This document shows positions 7,308-17,400 of a DNA stretch of 28,327 nucleotides, piece by piece. The position numbers and the translations under genes were made by a program. The first letter of the stretch is position 1. Every line of letters starts with the position of its first letter. Under the pieces are notes generated by a model that was not told where the DNA came from, searched no databases, and saw only the letters and a list, made by a program, of their open reading frames with translations. Source of the stretch: Phycisphaerales bacterium UBA2218 (GTDB lineage: Bacteria > Planctomycetota > Phycisphaerae > Sedimentisphaerales > Anaerobacaceae); NCBI GenBank assembly GCA_002327785.1, contig DCUI01000323.1:1-28327 (forward strand), read 5' to 3'.

Positions 7308-10283
7308 CTATTCTTCTGCTTGATGTCTCCTCAATACTTTGATGGTGTCGGCGTGGCCTCCCAGTTCAGCCCAGTTCAAAGGAGTCCGGCCATACCGGTC
7401 CTTGACGTTAGCGTTCGCCCCCTGCGAGATGAGGAACTCCACTACCCCTTTGTGTCCCGCACGGGCCGCCCCATGCAGAGGCGTCGAGTCCAGCATCGTC
7501 CTGGCGTTAGCATTACCCCCCTTCGCAATAAGGAGCTGGACCGCCTCGAGCTCGCCCGCCGCGGCCGCGTAGTGTAGGGGCGTTGCGCCATCCTTTTCTC
7601 TTGCTTTGATGTCGGCACCCCCGGAGATGAGCACATCTATCAAGCGAACAGCTCCAGTCCGAGCCGCTTGGTGCATCACGGTACAGCCGTCGGTCGTCGT
7701 GGCATCAACCTTGGCCCCTTTCTCCACCAGAAATGCGCCTACTTCTTCCTGCCCGGCGGACGCAGCCCAATACAAAGGTGTCCAATCACACTCGTCCTTC
7801 ACGTCAACCTCACTTCCCTGATCCAGCAGGTTCTTCACCTGAGCGAGATTCCCCGCGCAGGCGGCCCCATGGAGAGTAGACACGTCCAGCCCTTTGGCGA
7901 CAAACACGTCAATCATGACTCGGTTCCCCACCGAAGCAGCGTGCCGTAAGGCAGTCCAACCCTCAGTGTCTTTGACATCGAACCTCGCTCCTGCGTCCAG
8001 GAGGAGCCGCACGCTGTTGACGTCTTCATTGTAGACCGCGAAGTGAAGCGGCGGATCAGTATCTTTGGCCGTGCCATTGACGTCCGCGCCTTTGGCCACG
8101 AGGAGTCTCGCCATGCCCTGATCTTCGTTCCAGATCGCCCAATACAGTGGCGTGTAGCCGTTCTGGTCTTTGCCATTGATCTCGGCCCCTCTGCCGATAA
8201 GCAGTTCAGCAATCTCTTTCTTCTTGTTGTCGACCGCACAGCACAAAGGGATCATCCCTCCCTTGCCTTTGGCATTGACATCAGCGCCCCTTTCGAGGCA
8301 GAGCCGCACCTGATCTACGTCTCCGAGAGTCACGGCCGTGTGAAGGGAGAGTTCCGCGCCCTGGTTGATCAGCCATGCCACGATATTCCTGCGGGCGCGG
8401 CTGAGGACCCAATCAGGAGATGTCTGCCCGGCGTTATTCCTGGCGTTGATGTCCGCGCCTTTCGAGATCAGGAGTTCGGCCACGTCTTCGCGGTCCGCGT
8501 CGCTGGCATTGAAGAGGGGCGTTTGGCCGCAAAGATCTCTAACGTTGACATCACCGCCCCTGATAAGGAGCAACTCCAGGGCTTGTTTCTGGCCGTTCTG
8601 GGCGGCGTAGTGCAAAGGCGCATAACCACGCCGATCCAACTTGTTGATGTCGCCGCCGGCCTGAAGGCATGCGTCTATCTTCGCCATATCTCCTTGATAG
8701 GCCGCCAAGTGGAGCGGTGCATCGGTTCCCATCGACTCGCCCTCCAGGGGAGAGGCGTGTTCCTCGACGGTAGATTGCACTGTGCCGAGGGCGGCATACT
8801 CATAAGCTCCAATGTCGTAGCCCGCGCCTACCGGCCTGTGGTGACCATCGATGTCTGTGCCAACGAGGCGGGGGACGCCGCGATCGATGCAAAGCGATCC
8901 GGCGAGGAGACACAGGTTCTTGTCGAGGCCGGGCCCCTCAAAGGCGTAGCCGTTGCCGGCGTTGTTCTTCGAGGCCTTGTTCCAGGCGTCGGAGGTCATA
9001 GACTTGCCATTCCATGATCCGACCGGTTCGGTGTCTTCGGTGGTGCTGAGGCCGAAACCACACGGGTATCCCTCCTTCCTGAAATGCGTGAAGAACACAT
9101 TGTTGGTGAAGACCAGATTCTCCACAGAGGAGTTTCGCACGTCAATGCAGTAGCTCCCCGGCGTCGGCCAGAAGATGTTGTTCTTGATCTGCACATGCTT
9201 TGGCGTCGTGGTGAAGACGAGTACTTCACAGCGCGCATGATTATTGAAGAACGTGTTATGATAGACCTTCGTATGGTCGGAGTTGTTAATGTGCAACGCC
9301 GCTTGCCAGCCCGTCGAAATCGCATTGTCGTAGAAGAGGTTATTGACGACGACATTGTCTGTGTTCAGCCCCTCGATGTTGACCAGGATGCCAGCTCTGG
9401 GGTTCGCCAGGTTGACCGTGTTGTGATAGATTCGATTCCCTTCATAGAGCAAGCTGAAGCCGTGTTGTTGATTCGGATTCTCGGCGAACTCGGAGAGAAT
9501 CCCGACATTGTCGTGGAAGCTATTCCCAACGATTTCAACTCTATGTCCGGCCGAATTCACAGCATTGTGGGGACCCGCAACCACCAGCCCCGCATTACGC
9601 TCCGGACCCGGTTCAGTGGGCTTCTTCTTGGCAATGAAGTTCCTCACTTCATTGTTGCGGAAGATGGTGTCCACGCGGCAGTTGTATATCATCAGGGTAT
9701 TCCGAGTGTCATAGGTCTGCCCCAAACCATCGAAGACACAGTCCTCAATGACAATTCGGCCGGCGGTCAGATTGGCTTGGCCATTGGCAAGAACCGGCAT
9801 CTCGGTGCTTCTCTCCGTGCCGGAGGCGTTGTTGGACATGATGAACCCCTGGACGGTTACGTAGTTGTTCTCCCCATCCCGCTGGCTGTCTCCACCAATA
9901 TTGAGAGCCGCCTTGCCTTCGGCGGAGGGGTATATCGTTGGCCTTCCCTTAAGGGCCGGATTCCTTCGTATGGTGAGGGTAGCTGTGGCGCTGGTCTTGA
10001 ATCGCATGATGGTTACGGAGTCGTCATACCGAGCTGTATCATCGACTTGGACCACCCACGGGCCCTCGTGCCCATCGGCCTTAATCGCGTTCAAGGCGTC
10101 ACTGATGTCATGCCAGCATTCCTTGGGCTCGGGAATCGTGTAGCCTTGATGCGCCGTTCCCACATTGCCCACAGCCGCAGCGGAAGTCACGTGATAGTAC
10201 CAGGACGGCCGTCCAGCAGAGGTTCCCTGCAACAGACCAGTCAACACGAGACTCACGCAGAGAAGATGACTTGCGACTCTCAC
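7308..10283 (-). CDS. Secreted parallel beta-helix / ankyrin-repeat fusion protein
   Basis: 991 residues from GTG 10283 (GGAG 7 nt upstream). Residues 1-23 are a signal peptide (LLCVSLVLTGLLQGTSAG). Residues about 75-460 form a right-handed parallel beta-helix of pectate-lyase type, with recurring N-N-x-F/I-x-N/D ladders (VFDGLGQ, NNEVRNF, GNSFHDN, NNLFYDN, HNTFFNNH, NNIFWP, NNVFFTH). Residues 455-496 are a 'choice-of-anchor Q'-type closing motif (CIDRGVP...GTDIDG...GYDIGAYEY). Residues about 520-990 contain about 15 ankyrin repeats of about 33 residues (for example GATPLHYAAAAGELEAVQLL). The beta-helix may bind or cleave polysaccharide; catalytic residues could not be assigned. Ankyrin stacks normally mediate protein binding and are unusual outside the cytoplasm. 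The gene stands alone with its own promoter. Confidence 0.9.
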   Translation of the reverse strand: MRVASHLLCVSLVLTGLLQGTSAGRPSWYYHVTSAAAVGNVGTAHQGYTIPEPKECWHDISDALNAIKADGHEGPWVVQVDDTARYDDSVTIMRFKTSATATLTIRRNPALKGRPTIYPSAEGKAALNIGGDSQRDGENNYVTVQGFIMSNNASGTERSTEMPVLANGQANLTAGRIVIEDCVFDGLGQTYDTRNTLMIYNCRVDTIFRNNEVRNFIAKKKPTEPGPERNAGLVVAGPHNAVNSAGHRVEIVGNSFHDNVGILSEFAENPNQQHGFSLLYEGNRIYHNTVNLANPRAGILVNIEGLNTDNVVVNNLFYDNAISTGWQAALHINNSDHTKVYHNTFFNNHARCEVLVFTTTPKHVQIKNNIFWPTPGSYCIDVRNSSVENLVFTNNVFFTHFRKEGYPCGFGLSTTEDTEPVGSWNGKSMTSDAWNKASKNNAGNGYAFEGPGLDKNLCLLAGSLCIDRGVPRLVGTDIDGHHRPVGAGYDIGAYEYAALGTVQSTVEEHASPLEGESMGTDAPLHLAAYQGDMAKIDACLQAGGDINKLDRRGYAPLHYAAQNGQKQALELLLIRGGDVNVRDLCGQTPLFNASDADREDVAELLISKGADINARNNAGQTSPDWVLSRARRNIVAWLINQGAELSLHTAVTLGDVDQVRLCLERGADVNAKGKGGMIPLCCAVDNKKKEIAELLIGRGAEINGKDQNGYTPLYWAIWNEDQGMARLLVAKGADVNGTAKDTDPPLHFAVYNEDVNSVRLLLDAGARFDVKDTEGWTALRHAASVGNRVMIDVFVAKGLDVSTLHGAACAGNLAQVKNLLDQGSEVDVKDECDWTPLYWAASAGQEEVGAFLVEKGAKVDATTTDGCTVMHQAARTGAVRLIDVLISGGADIKAREKDGATPLHYAAAAGELEAVQLLIAKGGNANARTMLDSTPLHGAARAGHKGVVEFLISQGANANVKDRYGRTPLNWAELGGHADTIKVLRRHQAEE

Positions 10284-10338
10284 GAAGTGGCTCCTTTCTC
10301 TGTCTCAGGAAACATAGCCATCCGGAATCTGTAGCAGT

Positions 10339-10367
10339 ATTGTAGGGGCACATCAGCAAAGGAGCAA
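10339..10367 (-). promoter_or_regulatory. Putative sigma70 promoter of the beta-helix/ankyrin gene
   Basis: On the minus strand TTGCTC (10367-10362), a 17-nt spacer, then TACAAT (10344-10339). The -10 matches 5 of 6 bases; the -35 only 3 of 6. It would give a 5' UTR of about 50 nt before GTG 10283. Confidence 0.4.
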
Positions 10368-10467
10368 GGAGGGCTTCTCGAAGGACGGCGAGACTTGGGA
10401 GATGGCAGGCCAGAGCGATGGGAAGTAGCTGCTTATGCTGCCCCAGAGATGAGATCAATAGCGCACC

Positions 10468-10492
10468 AGATAGGCGGGTGCCTCGCCTATCT
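10468..10492. terminator. Perfect 9-bp inverted repeat, terminator-like without T-tract
   Basis: AGATAGGCG, a 7-nt loop (ggtgcct), then CGCCTATCT. It lies about 220 bp past the stop of the minus-strand GH-like gene and 125 bp before the promoter of the next gene. No T-run follows on either strand, so it could equally be a protein-binding or mRNA-stabilising stem. Confidence 0.35.
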
Positions 10493-10711
10493 CAGAAACC
10501 CAGGGATGTTTATGCCCAAGCAGAAGGGGTCAACTTGGCGAGGCAGCTGGCCGGATGGGTTCTGGTCCGCTGCGAAATGATTACCGGGACATGTCACTAC
10601 CTCGCCATCTTCGTGTCCAATGACCTCTTAACGGCGCCAGCGAACAGGGAGAATTAACCCTCGTCACCTGACATGCGGCACCAAGTCGTGTGGGTCCATG
10701 CCCTCAGGGCC

Positions 10712-12286
10712 CTATTCCAATACGACCACCGTCCACAATCGCAGTTGCGGGATCCGAACCCTGGCCGTGTCGGCACTCTGCGCCAGGTCCACCTGCTGTG
10801 GAGGTCTGTCATAGGAGAGCAGCTTGGCCTGGGGGTTGGTCGGTGAAACGAGGGACTTCTCCACAGACACGTCTACATTCGAGAGCGATCTCATGCTCTT
10901 GGCCTGGGAATCATAGTCTCGATTGAGCACGTGCAGTACGACCTGATTGGATCCGCTCTTCTTGCGAACGGTGACCAGCACATTGGCGGGAGTCTCGGGC
11001 TCACGGTCTGTGATTTCGACCGTCTCGAACCCGTCAAAGCAATCCGCATTTGCGCGAATGAAGCGATAGACCGGAGCGTACGCCTCAATCGGTGCGGCGT
11101 ACCAATGGGTCCCGAGCTCGTTGTTGAAGCACCACTGACGCTGCGGATGCGGCACCATGAACCGCTGGCCGTGCGCATAGGCCAAGGCGATCCAGAAGCG
11201 AACGAGCTCTTCACAACTGTTCTGCTTGACGAATGCCCAGTCCTGGCCCGATGCGGTGGCCGCCATCGGCTTGCCCAGGCTTGCGACCAACTCGTATGCC
11301 TCGACGGCGTGATCGATTCGGCTTGTTCCCGCCGAAGCATTCTGGCCTACTTCGCAGATCACGTGCGTGAGATATTTCACAACGTGGGTGTGGGTCCTAT
11401 TCGGCAGACACGCATTGGCACTGAGCAACACCGGCCGGCCCACCACCTCTGCCGCCAACTGCCCCAACTGCCGCGTGTGCTCGGCAGCAGCCTCTGCGTG
11501 GAACTGAAGGAACAGGTCCATCAAAGGAATCCGGCTCTGGACCTTCTTGTATTCCTGACAGGTCGTGGCATACCCGCGAACTAGCGCGCGGTAGTCGAAG
11601 TCGTCGATCTGCTCTACGCCGGCCTGCTGAAGCTGCCCTTTCGTGGCATGGTCCTTGAGGTAATCGCGAAAGCCCTTGATGCAGTAATCACAGAAACCGC
11701 CGCCTTGCCACCACGCGGCGCCGGCTGTTCCCAAGTGGTCGTCCACATGCAGTCCATCTGCCTGGCCCGCCATGACCTGGCGGACCCGTTCACGGCACAG
11801 CTTCTGAAACTCCGGATGATTCGTGCAGCCGAAATAGGTCCTTGTGCCCTGATACGTGTGATCGAACAGCCAAGGCACCTCCACAGGATTGCCCTCGATA
11901 TCCACCGCACAGGCGGCTCGCAGCTTGGGGTCCTTGTGGATGTTCTCGGCCCCGGCCGTCAGACACCACATTGAGCCGGTGCAGCGAATGCCCAGATCGT
12001 GATGGCGTTTGACCCTCTCTGCCGTGTCGGCCCCGCCCCAACCGACAAAGGTGGCATTGTAGGCCCGATACGCCTCGTCGGAGGCGGCGTACATGAAGAC
12101 CACTTCAGAGTGGCGGAGGGGGCCCGGAATGCCCTGAATCACGCCTGGCGCCCCAGACGCTGTTTCCGAGGCTGATGCATTTGTCGCGCCCATCCACAGG
12201 ACGCCGGTTATCGAACAGAAAACAAAACACATCCAGCCGCGGTGCGATGCCACGGACCTGCTCTCCATATCACTCAAAGACTTCAT
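10712..12286 (-). CDS. Secreted glycoside-hydrolase-like TIM-barrel protein
   Basis: 524 residues from ATG 12286, chosen because AGGAGAG lies directly upstream; an upstream ATG at 12313 lacks a site. A long basic n-region and hydrophobic stretch (MCFVFCSITGVLWMG, 19-33) end in ATNASAS, a probable signal peptide. The body shows barrel-like motifs: AERVKRHHDLGI, GLHVDDHLG (178-186, paired Asp that could be catalytic), GFCDYCIKGFRDYL (with a C-x2-C) and FWIALAYAHGQRF. A C-terminal beta domain ends RIPQLRLWTVVVLE, like the small C-terminal domain of many GH enzymes. This resembles putative glycosyl-hydrolase-like (GHL/GH42-like) proteins, but I cannot name the family or substrate. The KOW-like gene ends 85 nt upstream, so the two may share a transcript. 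Confidence 0.75.
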   Translation of the reverse strand: MKSLSDMESRSVASHRGWMCFVFCSITGVLWMGATNASASETASGAPGVIQGIPGPLRHSEVVFMYAASDEAYRAYNATFVGWGGADTAERVKRHHDLGIRCTGSMWCLTAGAENIHKDPKLRAACAVDIEGNPVEVPWLFDHTYQGTRTYFGCTNHPEFQKLCRERVRQVMAGQADGLHVDDHLGTAGAAWWQGGGFCDYCIKGFRDYLKDHATKGQLQQAGVEQIDDFDYRALVRGYATTCQEYKKVQSRIPLMDLFLQFHAEAAAEHTRQLGQLAAEVVGRPVLLSANACLPNRTHTHVVKYLTHVICEVGQNASAGTSRIDHAVEAYELVASLGKPMAATASGQDWAFVKQNSCEELVRFWIALAYAHGQRFMVPHPQRQWCFNNELGTHWYAAPIEAYAPVYRFIRANADCFDGFETVEITDREPETPANVLVTVRKKSGSNQVVLHVLNRDYDSQAKSMRSLSNVDVSVEKSLVSPTNPQAKLLSYDRPPQQVDLAQSADTARVRIPQLRLWTVVVLE

Positions 12287-12371
12287 ATCTCTCCTATTGT
12301 CTCTGTTCGCCATGTCAACCAACTCACCCGGTTCGAGCAGTCCGCCGATCGACAATGCGTCGCTCTTGATC

Positions 12372-12959
12372 CTACTGGCCCCCGGCGCCGCCTCGAGAGT
12401 CAACCACAATCACACCGGACTCTTTCTCGACAACCACGCCTTCGATGAATCTGTGTTCGCCCGCCTTCTCCCCTTCGATGATGGGGTACAACATCGAATA
12501 AGGCACTCTCCATTGGGCATTGGGTGCAACGGATACCGTAACCGTCCTCGGGTTCAATCGCACTACCGTACCGTGGGGATTCTGGTTCGTTTTGCTTCGG
12601 AAGCCAACTTGATCGCCGATCCGTATTTCGTTCTTCCTCATTCCCTTGGGCACGGTGGAATACGTGATCTCCGTGGCAACCTGCTCCACGTTGAGCATAT
12701 GGAATGGAATATTCCAGCACTTCAGATCCTGCTTGTTCCTGACAAGAACGCGGGTCCTTCTTACCTCGATGACCTCGGCCTGGATGAGCCTGTTCTCCGA
12801 CCCCTCGAAATAGGTGATGGTGTCACCCTTGCCGATCACGCTTCTGACTGCTTCTATGCGCCTGGGATTCTCCATCTCTTTGCGGATGGCCACGTCCACG
12901 CGGTACAGATCAAACAGGGACGCCTTGTCCAATTCGCTCATGAATCTCGAATAGTCCAT
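12372..12959 (-). CDS. Conserved protein with two KOW/SH3-like barrels
   Basis: 195 residues from ATG 12959; the ribosome-binding site is weak (GGGAT). There is no signal peptide, so it is cytoplasmic. The N-terminus (SLFDLYRVDVAIRKEMENPRRIEAVRSVI) is helical. Two similar small beta-barrels follow: about 43-90 (GKGDTITYFEG...AEVIEVRRTRVLVRN) and about 112-160 (IRIGDQVGFRSK...GTVVRLNPRTVTV). Each has the G-D-x-V start and G-x-V-x-x-x-N/R-x-x-x-V-x-V turn of KOW-like folds, and each ends in a short W-x-I/V-P-F/Y-x-M-L strand. The combination recalls a widespread family of uncharacterised bacterial proteins. The function is unknown; nucleic-acid or ribosome binding is only suggested by the fold. 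Confidence 0.7.
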   Translation of the reverse strand: MDYSRFMSELDKASLFDLYRVDVAIRKEMENPRRIEAVRSVIGKGDTITYFEGSENRLIQAEVIEVRRTRVLVRNKQDLKCWNIPFHMLNVEQVATEITYSTVPKGMRKNEIRIGDQVGFRSKTNQNPHGTVVRLNPRTVTVSVAPNAQWRVPYSMLYPIIEGEKAGEHRFIEGVVVEKESGVIVVDSRGGAGGQ

Positions 12960-13262
12960 CGAATGAATCCCGTAGCAGTGCAGCCAACTTCATAGACACA
13001 TGATACACTGGGCAAGACATCGATGGATAGCTTGCCCGACCCAGCCGCTATGGTACACGACCTTCCCAACACCCTGTGGCCTCGTCGATGCGAGACTACG
13101 TACCGTCTTGACTACCCTACCAGTTATGGCTCGCCTTGTGAACTGCAATTGTCACCGTGGGAGTGGCACCGATCTACGGCGTGTGCCCGGCCTTGTCCAC
13201 GGCTCTACCGTTGGCTCCCCGCAGCCCTCAGGACGCCCCGGATTATGGTGGGATTGACAGCG

Positions 13263-13275
13263 CCACACCGTGTGG
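13263..13275. promoter_or_regulatory. Operator-like palindrome CCACAC-c-GTGTGG
   Basis: A perfect 6+6 inverted repeat with one central base lies 3 bp after a consensus TTGACA (13254-13259), upstream of the DUF1080 gene. The position would suit a repressor or activator site. No good -10 follows at 16-18 bp, so the association with that -35 is uncertain. Confidence 0.35.
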
Positions 13276-13288
13276 GAACCGTTTCTTC

Positions 13289-13317
13289 TTGGACTGTTGC
13301 GGCTCCTGTGCCATAAT
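13289..13317 (+). promoter_or_regulatory. Putative promoter of the DUF1080 gene
   Basis: TTGGAC (13289-13294), a 17-nt spacer, then CATAAT (13312-13317). The -10 matches 5 of 6 bases and the -35 is weak (3 of 6). The start codon lies 68 nt downstream of the -10. Confidence 0.4.
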
Positions 13318-13385
13318 CGTACCTGCTGACGCGTCGGCCTTCTCGTCAGTTCTCAGACGTCCAGGATGGGAAAGGAAGAACTGCT

Positions 13386-14180
13386 ATGCGACTGGTGCCA
13401 AGCTCGCTGCTGGCCGTAGGCATTGTCTTGATCACGTCGTCCTGCCAAAACCGCCCAGCGAGTACCGCAGACCCAGGAGCTGCTGCCCCGGCAGACAAGA
13501 GTCAACAGGCGGGTTTTACTCCGCTGTTCGACGGAATCAGCCTGGATGGCTGGACCGTGCGAGGCTCTGACAATCAGGACTGGCGAGTTGTCGAGGGTGT
13601 CATCGACTGTGATCCGCATGAGGGGCCGGGAGACCGGAACCTGTGGACGGCCAAGGACTACGGCGACTTCGAGCTCCTCGTGGATTGGCGCATCAAAGAA
13701 AGCCCGTACATCAACCGGGCCGGCAAGATCATTCTCCCCAACGGGACATACAAGAAGGATGACTCCGGCAGGGACGTGCTCATCGAGGTTCCGAATACAG
13801 ACTCCGGCGTCTTTCTCCGCGGCCAGCACAAATCCCAGGTGAACATCTGGTGTTGGCCGATCGGCTCCGGCGAGGTCTGGGGCTACCGCACCGACCCGGC
13901 CTTGTCGCCCGAAGTCCGGGCGGGGGTGACGCCAAAGGTCAGAGCGGATCGGCCGATCGGTCAGTGGAACACCTTCTATATCATCATGAAGGGTGACCGC
14001 CTAACAGTCAGGCTCAATGGACAGCTCGTTATTGACGACGCTCAGTTGCCCGGCGTCCCGGCGCGGGGCCCAATTGCCTTACAGCATCACGGCGATCGCA
14101 AGGATGGGGAATGGGGTGCTTCCTTTCTCCAGTTCCGGCGCATCTCCATCAAGGAATTGGACCTGCCGTCCAACCAATGA
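13386..14180 (+). CDS. DUF1080 / 3-keto-disaccharide hydrolase-like lipoprotein
   Basis: 264 residues; AAGGAAG 9 nt upstream supports ATG 13386. The N-terminus is a lipoprotein signal (VGIVLITSS-C20), so the protein is probably lipid-anchored in the envelope. Residues 43-258 are one complete DUF1080 domain: GFTPLFDGISLDGWT, WRVVEGVI, LWTAKDYGDFELLVDWRIK, DSGVFLRG, GQWNTFYIIMKGDRLTVRLNG, GPIALQHHG and FRRISIKEL. These domains have a jelly-roll fold; characterised members hydrolyse 3-keto-glycosides, and they are strongly expanded in planctomycetes and Bacteroidetes. There is an insert (about 106-132) rich in Lys and Asp before the SGVFLRG strand. The gene stands alone on the plus strand, convergent with the autotransporter. 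Confidence 0.9.
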   Translation: MRLVPSSLLAVGIVLITSSCQNRPASTADPGAAAPADKSQQAGFTPLFDGISLDGWTVRGSDNQDWRVVEGVIDCDPHEGPGDRNLWTAKDYGDFELLVDWRIKESPYINRAGKIILPNGTYKKDDSGRDVLIEVPNTDSGVFLRGQHKSQVNIWCWPIGSGEVWGYRTDPALSPEVRAGVTPKVRADRPIGQWNTFYIIMKGDRLTVRLNGQLVIDDAQLPGVPARGPIALQHHGDRKDGEWGASFLQFRRISIKELDLPSNQ

Positions 14181-14333
14181 GATTTCCCCTGAGTGCGGGT
14201 CACGAGTGCCAGGGGTAATAGTGCAACCAGTCCGGTGATTGGGCATCGTAAGTCTTTGTGAAAGAACGATTAATACAGGCCCAATAAGAAGTTATGAGAT
14301 CAGGCGTAGATCAGCCGAAGACCAGCCGTAGCT

Positions 14334-14373
14334 CAGACGCACATGTCTGGCACGCGCGCTTGGCACGCGTCTG
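14334..14373. terminator. Inverted repeat between convergent genes
   Basis: CAGACGC (14334-14340) pairs with GCGTCTG (14367-14373) across 26 nt, and CAGAC-gcacat-GTCTG forms an alternative small hairpin. TGGCACGCG occurs twice inside (direct repeat). It is placed where a bidirectional terminator for the DUF1080 and autotransporter genes would be expected, but no T-tract is present. Confidence 0.35.
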
Positions 14374-14411
14374 ATCGCCGACGCTGGTAAGGCCGGTCCT
14401 TCACACTATCA

Positions 14412-17400
14412 CTAAAACTCGTAACGGATGCCGCCGGTGAGGGCATGGGCCTCATAGTGGCTGCGAAGCTCGCCCGTGTAGCTCACCGAGAGGCTCACGT
14501 TGTTCTTCCGGATGGCGGTCAGGCCAGCCCCAAGGACAACGCCATCCCTGTCGATATCACGACCTTCGGTGACAAAGGTCGTTGTGGGCGAGCCATCGAA
14601 GGCCGCTACGATGCGGCGGTCGTCCAGATCGAAATTATGATCCCATGCGACACTGACCTCAGGGATACACAGCCAAGCACCTTTCTGGAAGGGGTAAGAG
14701 AATCGCAGTCCAAGGTCAGAGACCAAGGTGTCAGTCTTACGCTCTTCCACATGAAGGTTGATGCCGTCGACACCGGACTCATCATAGCTTTCCTCATCGA
14801 GGAATGCGTATCTGAGAGCGGCGAAGGGCTGGAGCGTCCATTTCCTCAGACTGAGGTTCCAGCCTGTTTCGACATGGGCCGAATAGAGGTCGCCGTAGTG
14901 GTTGCTGTGAGCGACGCCGCTCAATGTCCCGATCTCGATCCTGCGGGTGTTCACATAACGCTGTCTTCCATAGGAAACGGTTGCGTCAACATACATGCGG
15001 TCGGTGAAGTAGCTGCCGTATAGAGAGCCGAAGTAGCTCTCGATGTCGCCTTTGCCGAGGTTGTTGTCCATATCGATGTCGGCATTCGACTGGCCATAGC
15101 TGACGCCCACGAGCAGGTCGTCCTCCATGAGTCGATCGGCGCCGACGGCCACTCCGGCCAGGCGGTAGTCGTAGCCGGGGAAGCTGCCCTGGGAATCCTG
15201 TCTGGCCCAATGGCCGAATCCGTCCATCCATACAGCATGTCGTTCTGTCTGGCTGTACGCCAGACCGGTGTCGGCGTTCTCGATGTGCGAACGCGTGCTG
15301 TGCATTCGTTTGAGGAGCGTCTGGCTGTACTGGTTGGTTACATTGAACGTGGTTGCCGTAGCCGACTCATACACAGCGGGACTCAGGCTGGCGAAAGCGG
15401 TACGGAATTTGTTCGCCGATAACGCCTGAAATGCACCGAGCGTATTCGCGAGACTGCCCGTGGCCTGGGGCGCGATCCTGTCCAGATGTTCGCCGATGTC
15501 TCTCTCCCCTTGGCTCGACGCCACAGAGGTGTAGCTCTGCGGCATCACAGAGACTTGCACGCGATCCGATGTCTGCTCCATGGAGAATCCGAGCAGTGGC
15601 GAAGATTCGGGCAACAACACATCCGTGAACGACCCGTTCAGCGCGTCGGCCGCAATGATATCGTAGATCGCTTCCCGGTAGAGTCCCTGCTCGCGTTCGA
15701 CGGCAAGGGTCCCATTTAGACCGCCCGTCCCAATGATCGTCAACTGGCCGCAGCTTCCATTCGGCCGAGCCACGGTTGCGAACAGGCCGCTCTCTGAGAA
15801 CTGGTAATCACTGCCGATCTCAAAGACACCCTCCCGGACGTCCAGTCGTGTTGCAGGCGTCAGTCCTGAGACAGTGTAGGTTCCGGGTCCCTGCTTCATC
15901 GCACGGTCAAATCCTGCCAGGTGGTGCCCGAACCATCCGGCGCCGTCCAGCACAAGCGTGTCGGAGTCGTCACCGGCTCCGATCAGACCCTCGACGATCG
16001 GGCTACCCATCAATACGAGTGTGTCATCGCCGGAGCCGAGAAGCACATCGCCGCCGACGCTCGATCCATCCGCGAGTACGACCACATCATCGCCCGCGCC
16101 GGCATCGATGCCGATTCCGTAGGCGGTAGGCACAAGAACGCCCAAACCTAACACGCCCGTGTACACAGACGTGGCTATCTCACCCTCATTGACGATCACA
16201 TCATCCCCGCTGCCGCCGAGGATGCCGACGACATGAGCCCCCAGCGTGGGTGTGCCGTTGGTGTAGAAGGCCGCTGCCAGCGCATCGATCGATCCGCTAT
16301 TACGGATGAAGCTGCCACCGTCACCTACTGTAATACCCGTGGCGGATGCCGTGGCATTCGTCGTAGCGGTGACGCTGGCGTGGCCGCCGCCGGCATAGAC
16401 CTGGGCCAGTGCCGTGGCACTGACGTTGACAACACCTTCGTTCTCAATTGTGTTAGTGCCCGCGCCGCCGTCAATGCCGATGACAACAGCTTCGCTTGTG
16501 GCCCTTGATGTCTCGTATTCATCGGCAAGGTTGTTGTCGCGGGTATCGGCGTAGGCATAGGCCTTTGCTTTGGCCGAGGAGATAACCGTGAGCGAGCCAA
16601 CGTTTCTGATCTCATCGTCGCCGGATCCCAGGCGGATACCTTGTCCCGTTGCCTCCGCATTGCTCTCTGCCTTGGAATAGCAGGTGCTCCAGCTTGAGTA
16701 GGAGTCACTCCAGGCGTAGACATCCAGGGTCTGGGCCTGCACGTCCATGGTGCCATAATTATAGACGTGGTTTTCTCCTCCGGCGGCCAGGACTCCCGTG
16801 GCGGTGGCGGTGCCCGTTGCGTATGAATTCGCCTCGGGATTATAGTAGTAGGAGCGTGCGTAGGTATGGGCGCCGCCTGCCGTGGTAAGATCGGCCCGGG
16901 CCCGGCCCAGCACCGTCAGCGTGCCGTTGTTCGTGATCTCCTTGGCTCCGTCACCGACCCGGATTCCCGCCGCATCGACTGTCGATGTCCCGCTGCAATT
17001 GGCTGTTGAATCCCTGGTTGTGATATTCGTGTTCACCCAAGCGATCTGCTGTGAGTTCCCCGCAGCATCCTCGCCGGCCAGGGCGCGTACGGTGGCGGTG
17101 CCGTCATTGGTGATGCGCTGGAGCTCCGTCAGGCCGGTATCGGTGAAGGTGGCAAAACCGGTGGCCGTGGCGTTCACAAAGGCCGTGGCGGTGGCAAACT
17201 CCGACTCTGTCGGCGCATTGGCCCAGCTCGTGGCTCGTGCCGTCACGTCCAGGACACCCGGGGAGGAATTCGTTACCGTACCATCTGCTTCAATGCCGAC
17301 CGCCACCGCATCGGAAACGCCATCGGCATCGGCGGTCGCTTGGTAGTCCCTCGACCACGCATACACCTTGGGGGCGGCGTAGCTCACCGCCTCTACCGTC

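Larger units (their letters stand above)
10284..10711. other. Intergenic region with one perfect inverted repeat
   Basis: 428 bp between two minus-strand genes. It holds the promoter described at 10339-10367 and a perfect stem-loop at 10468-10492. Short open frames inside it lack ribosome-binding sites and family resemblance. I see nothing else. Confidence 0.5.
12960..13385. other. Divergent intergenic region carrying promoter-like elements
   Basis: 426 bp between the minus-strand KOW-like gene and the plus-strand DUF1080 gene, so it should hold both promoters. On the plus strand there is a TTGACA (13254-13259), a small palindrome (13263-13275) and a CATAAT box (13312-13317). I found no convincing promoter facing the minus-strand gene and no coding frame worth calling. 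Confidence 0.5.

Noticed and set aside
8043..9017. 324-codon open frame on the plus strand
   Set aside because: Antisense to the ankyrin repeats and without a ribosome-binding site or recognisable domain.
9084..10334. 416-codon open frame on the plus strand
   Set aside because: It lies wholly antisense to the well-supported beta-helix/ankyrin gene and has no family resemblance; it is a by-product of GC-rich codon use.
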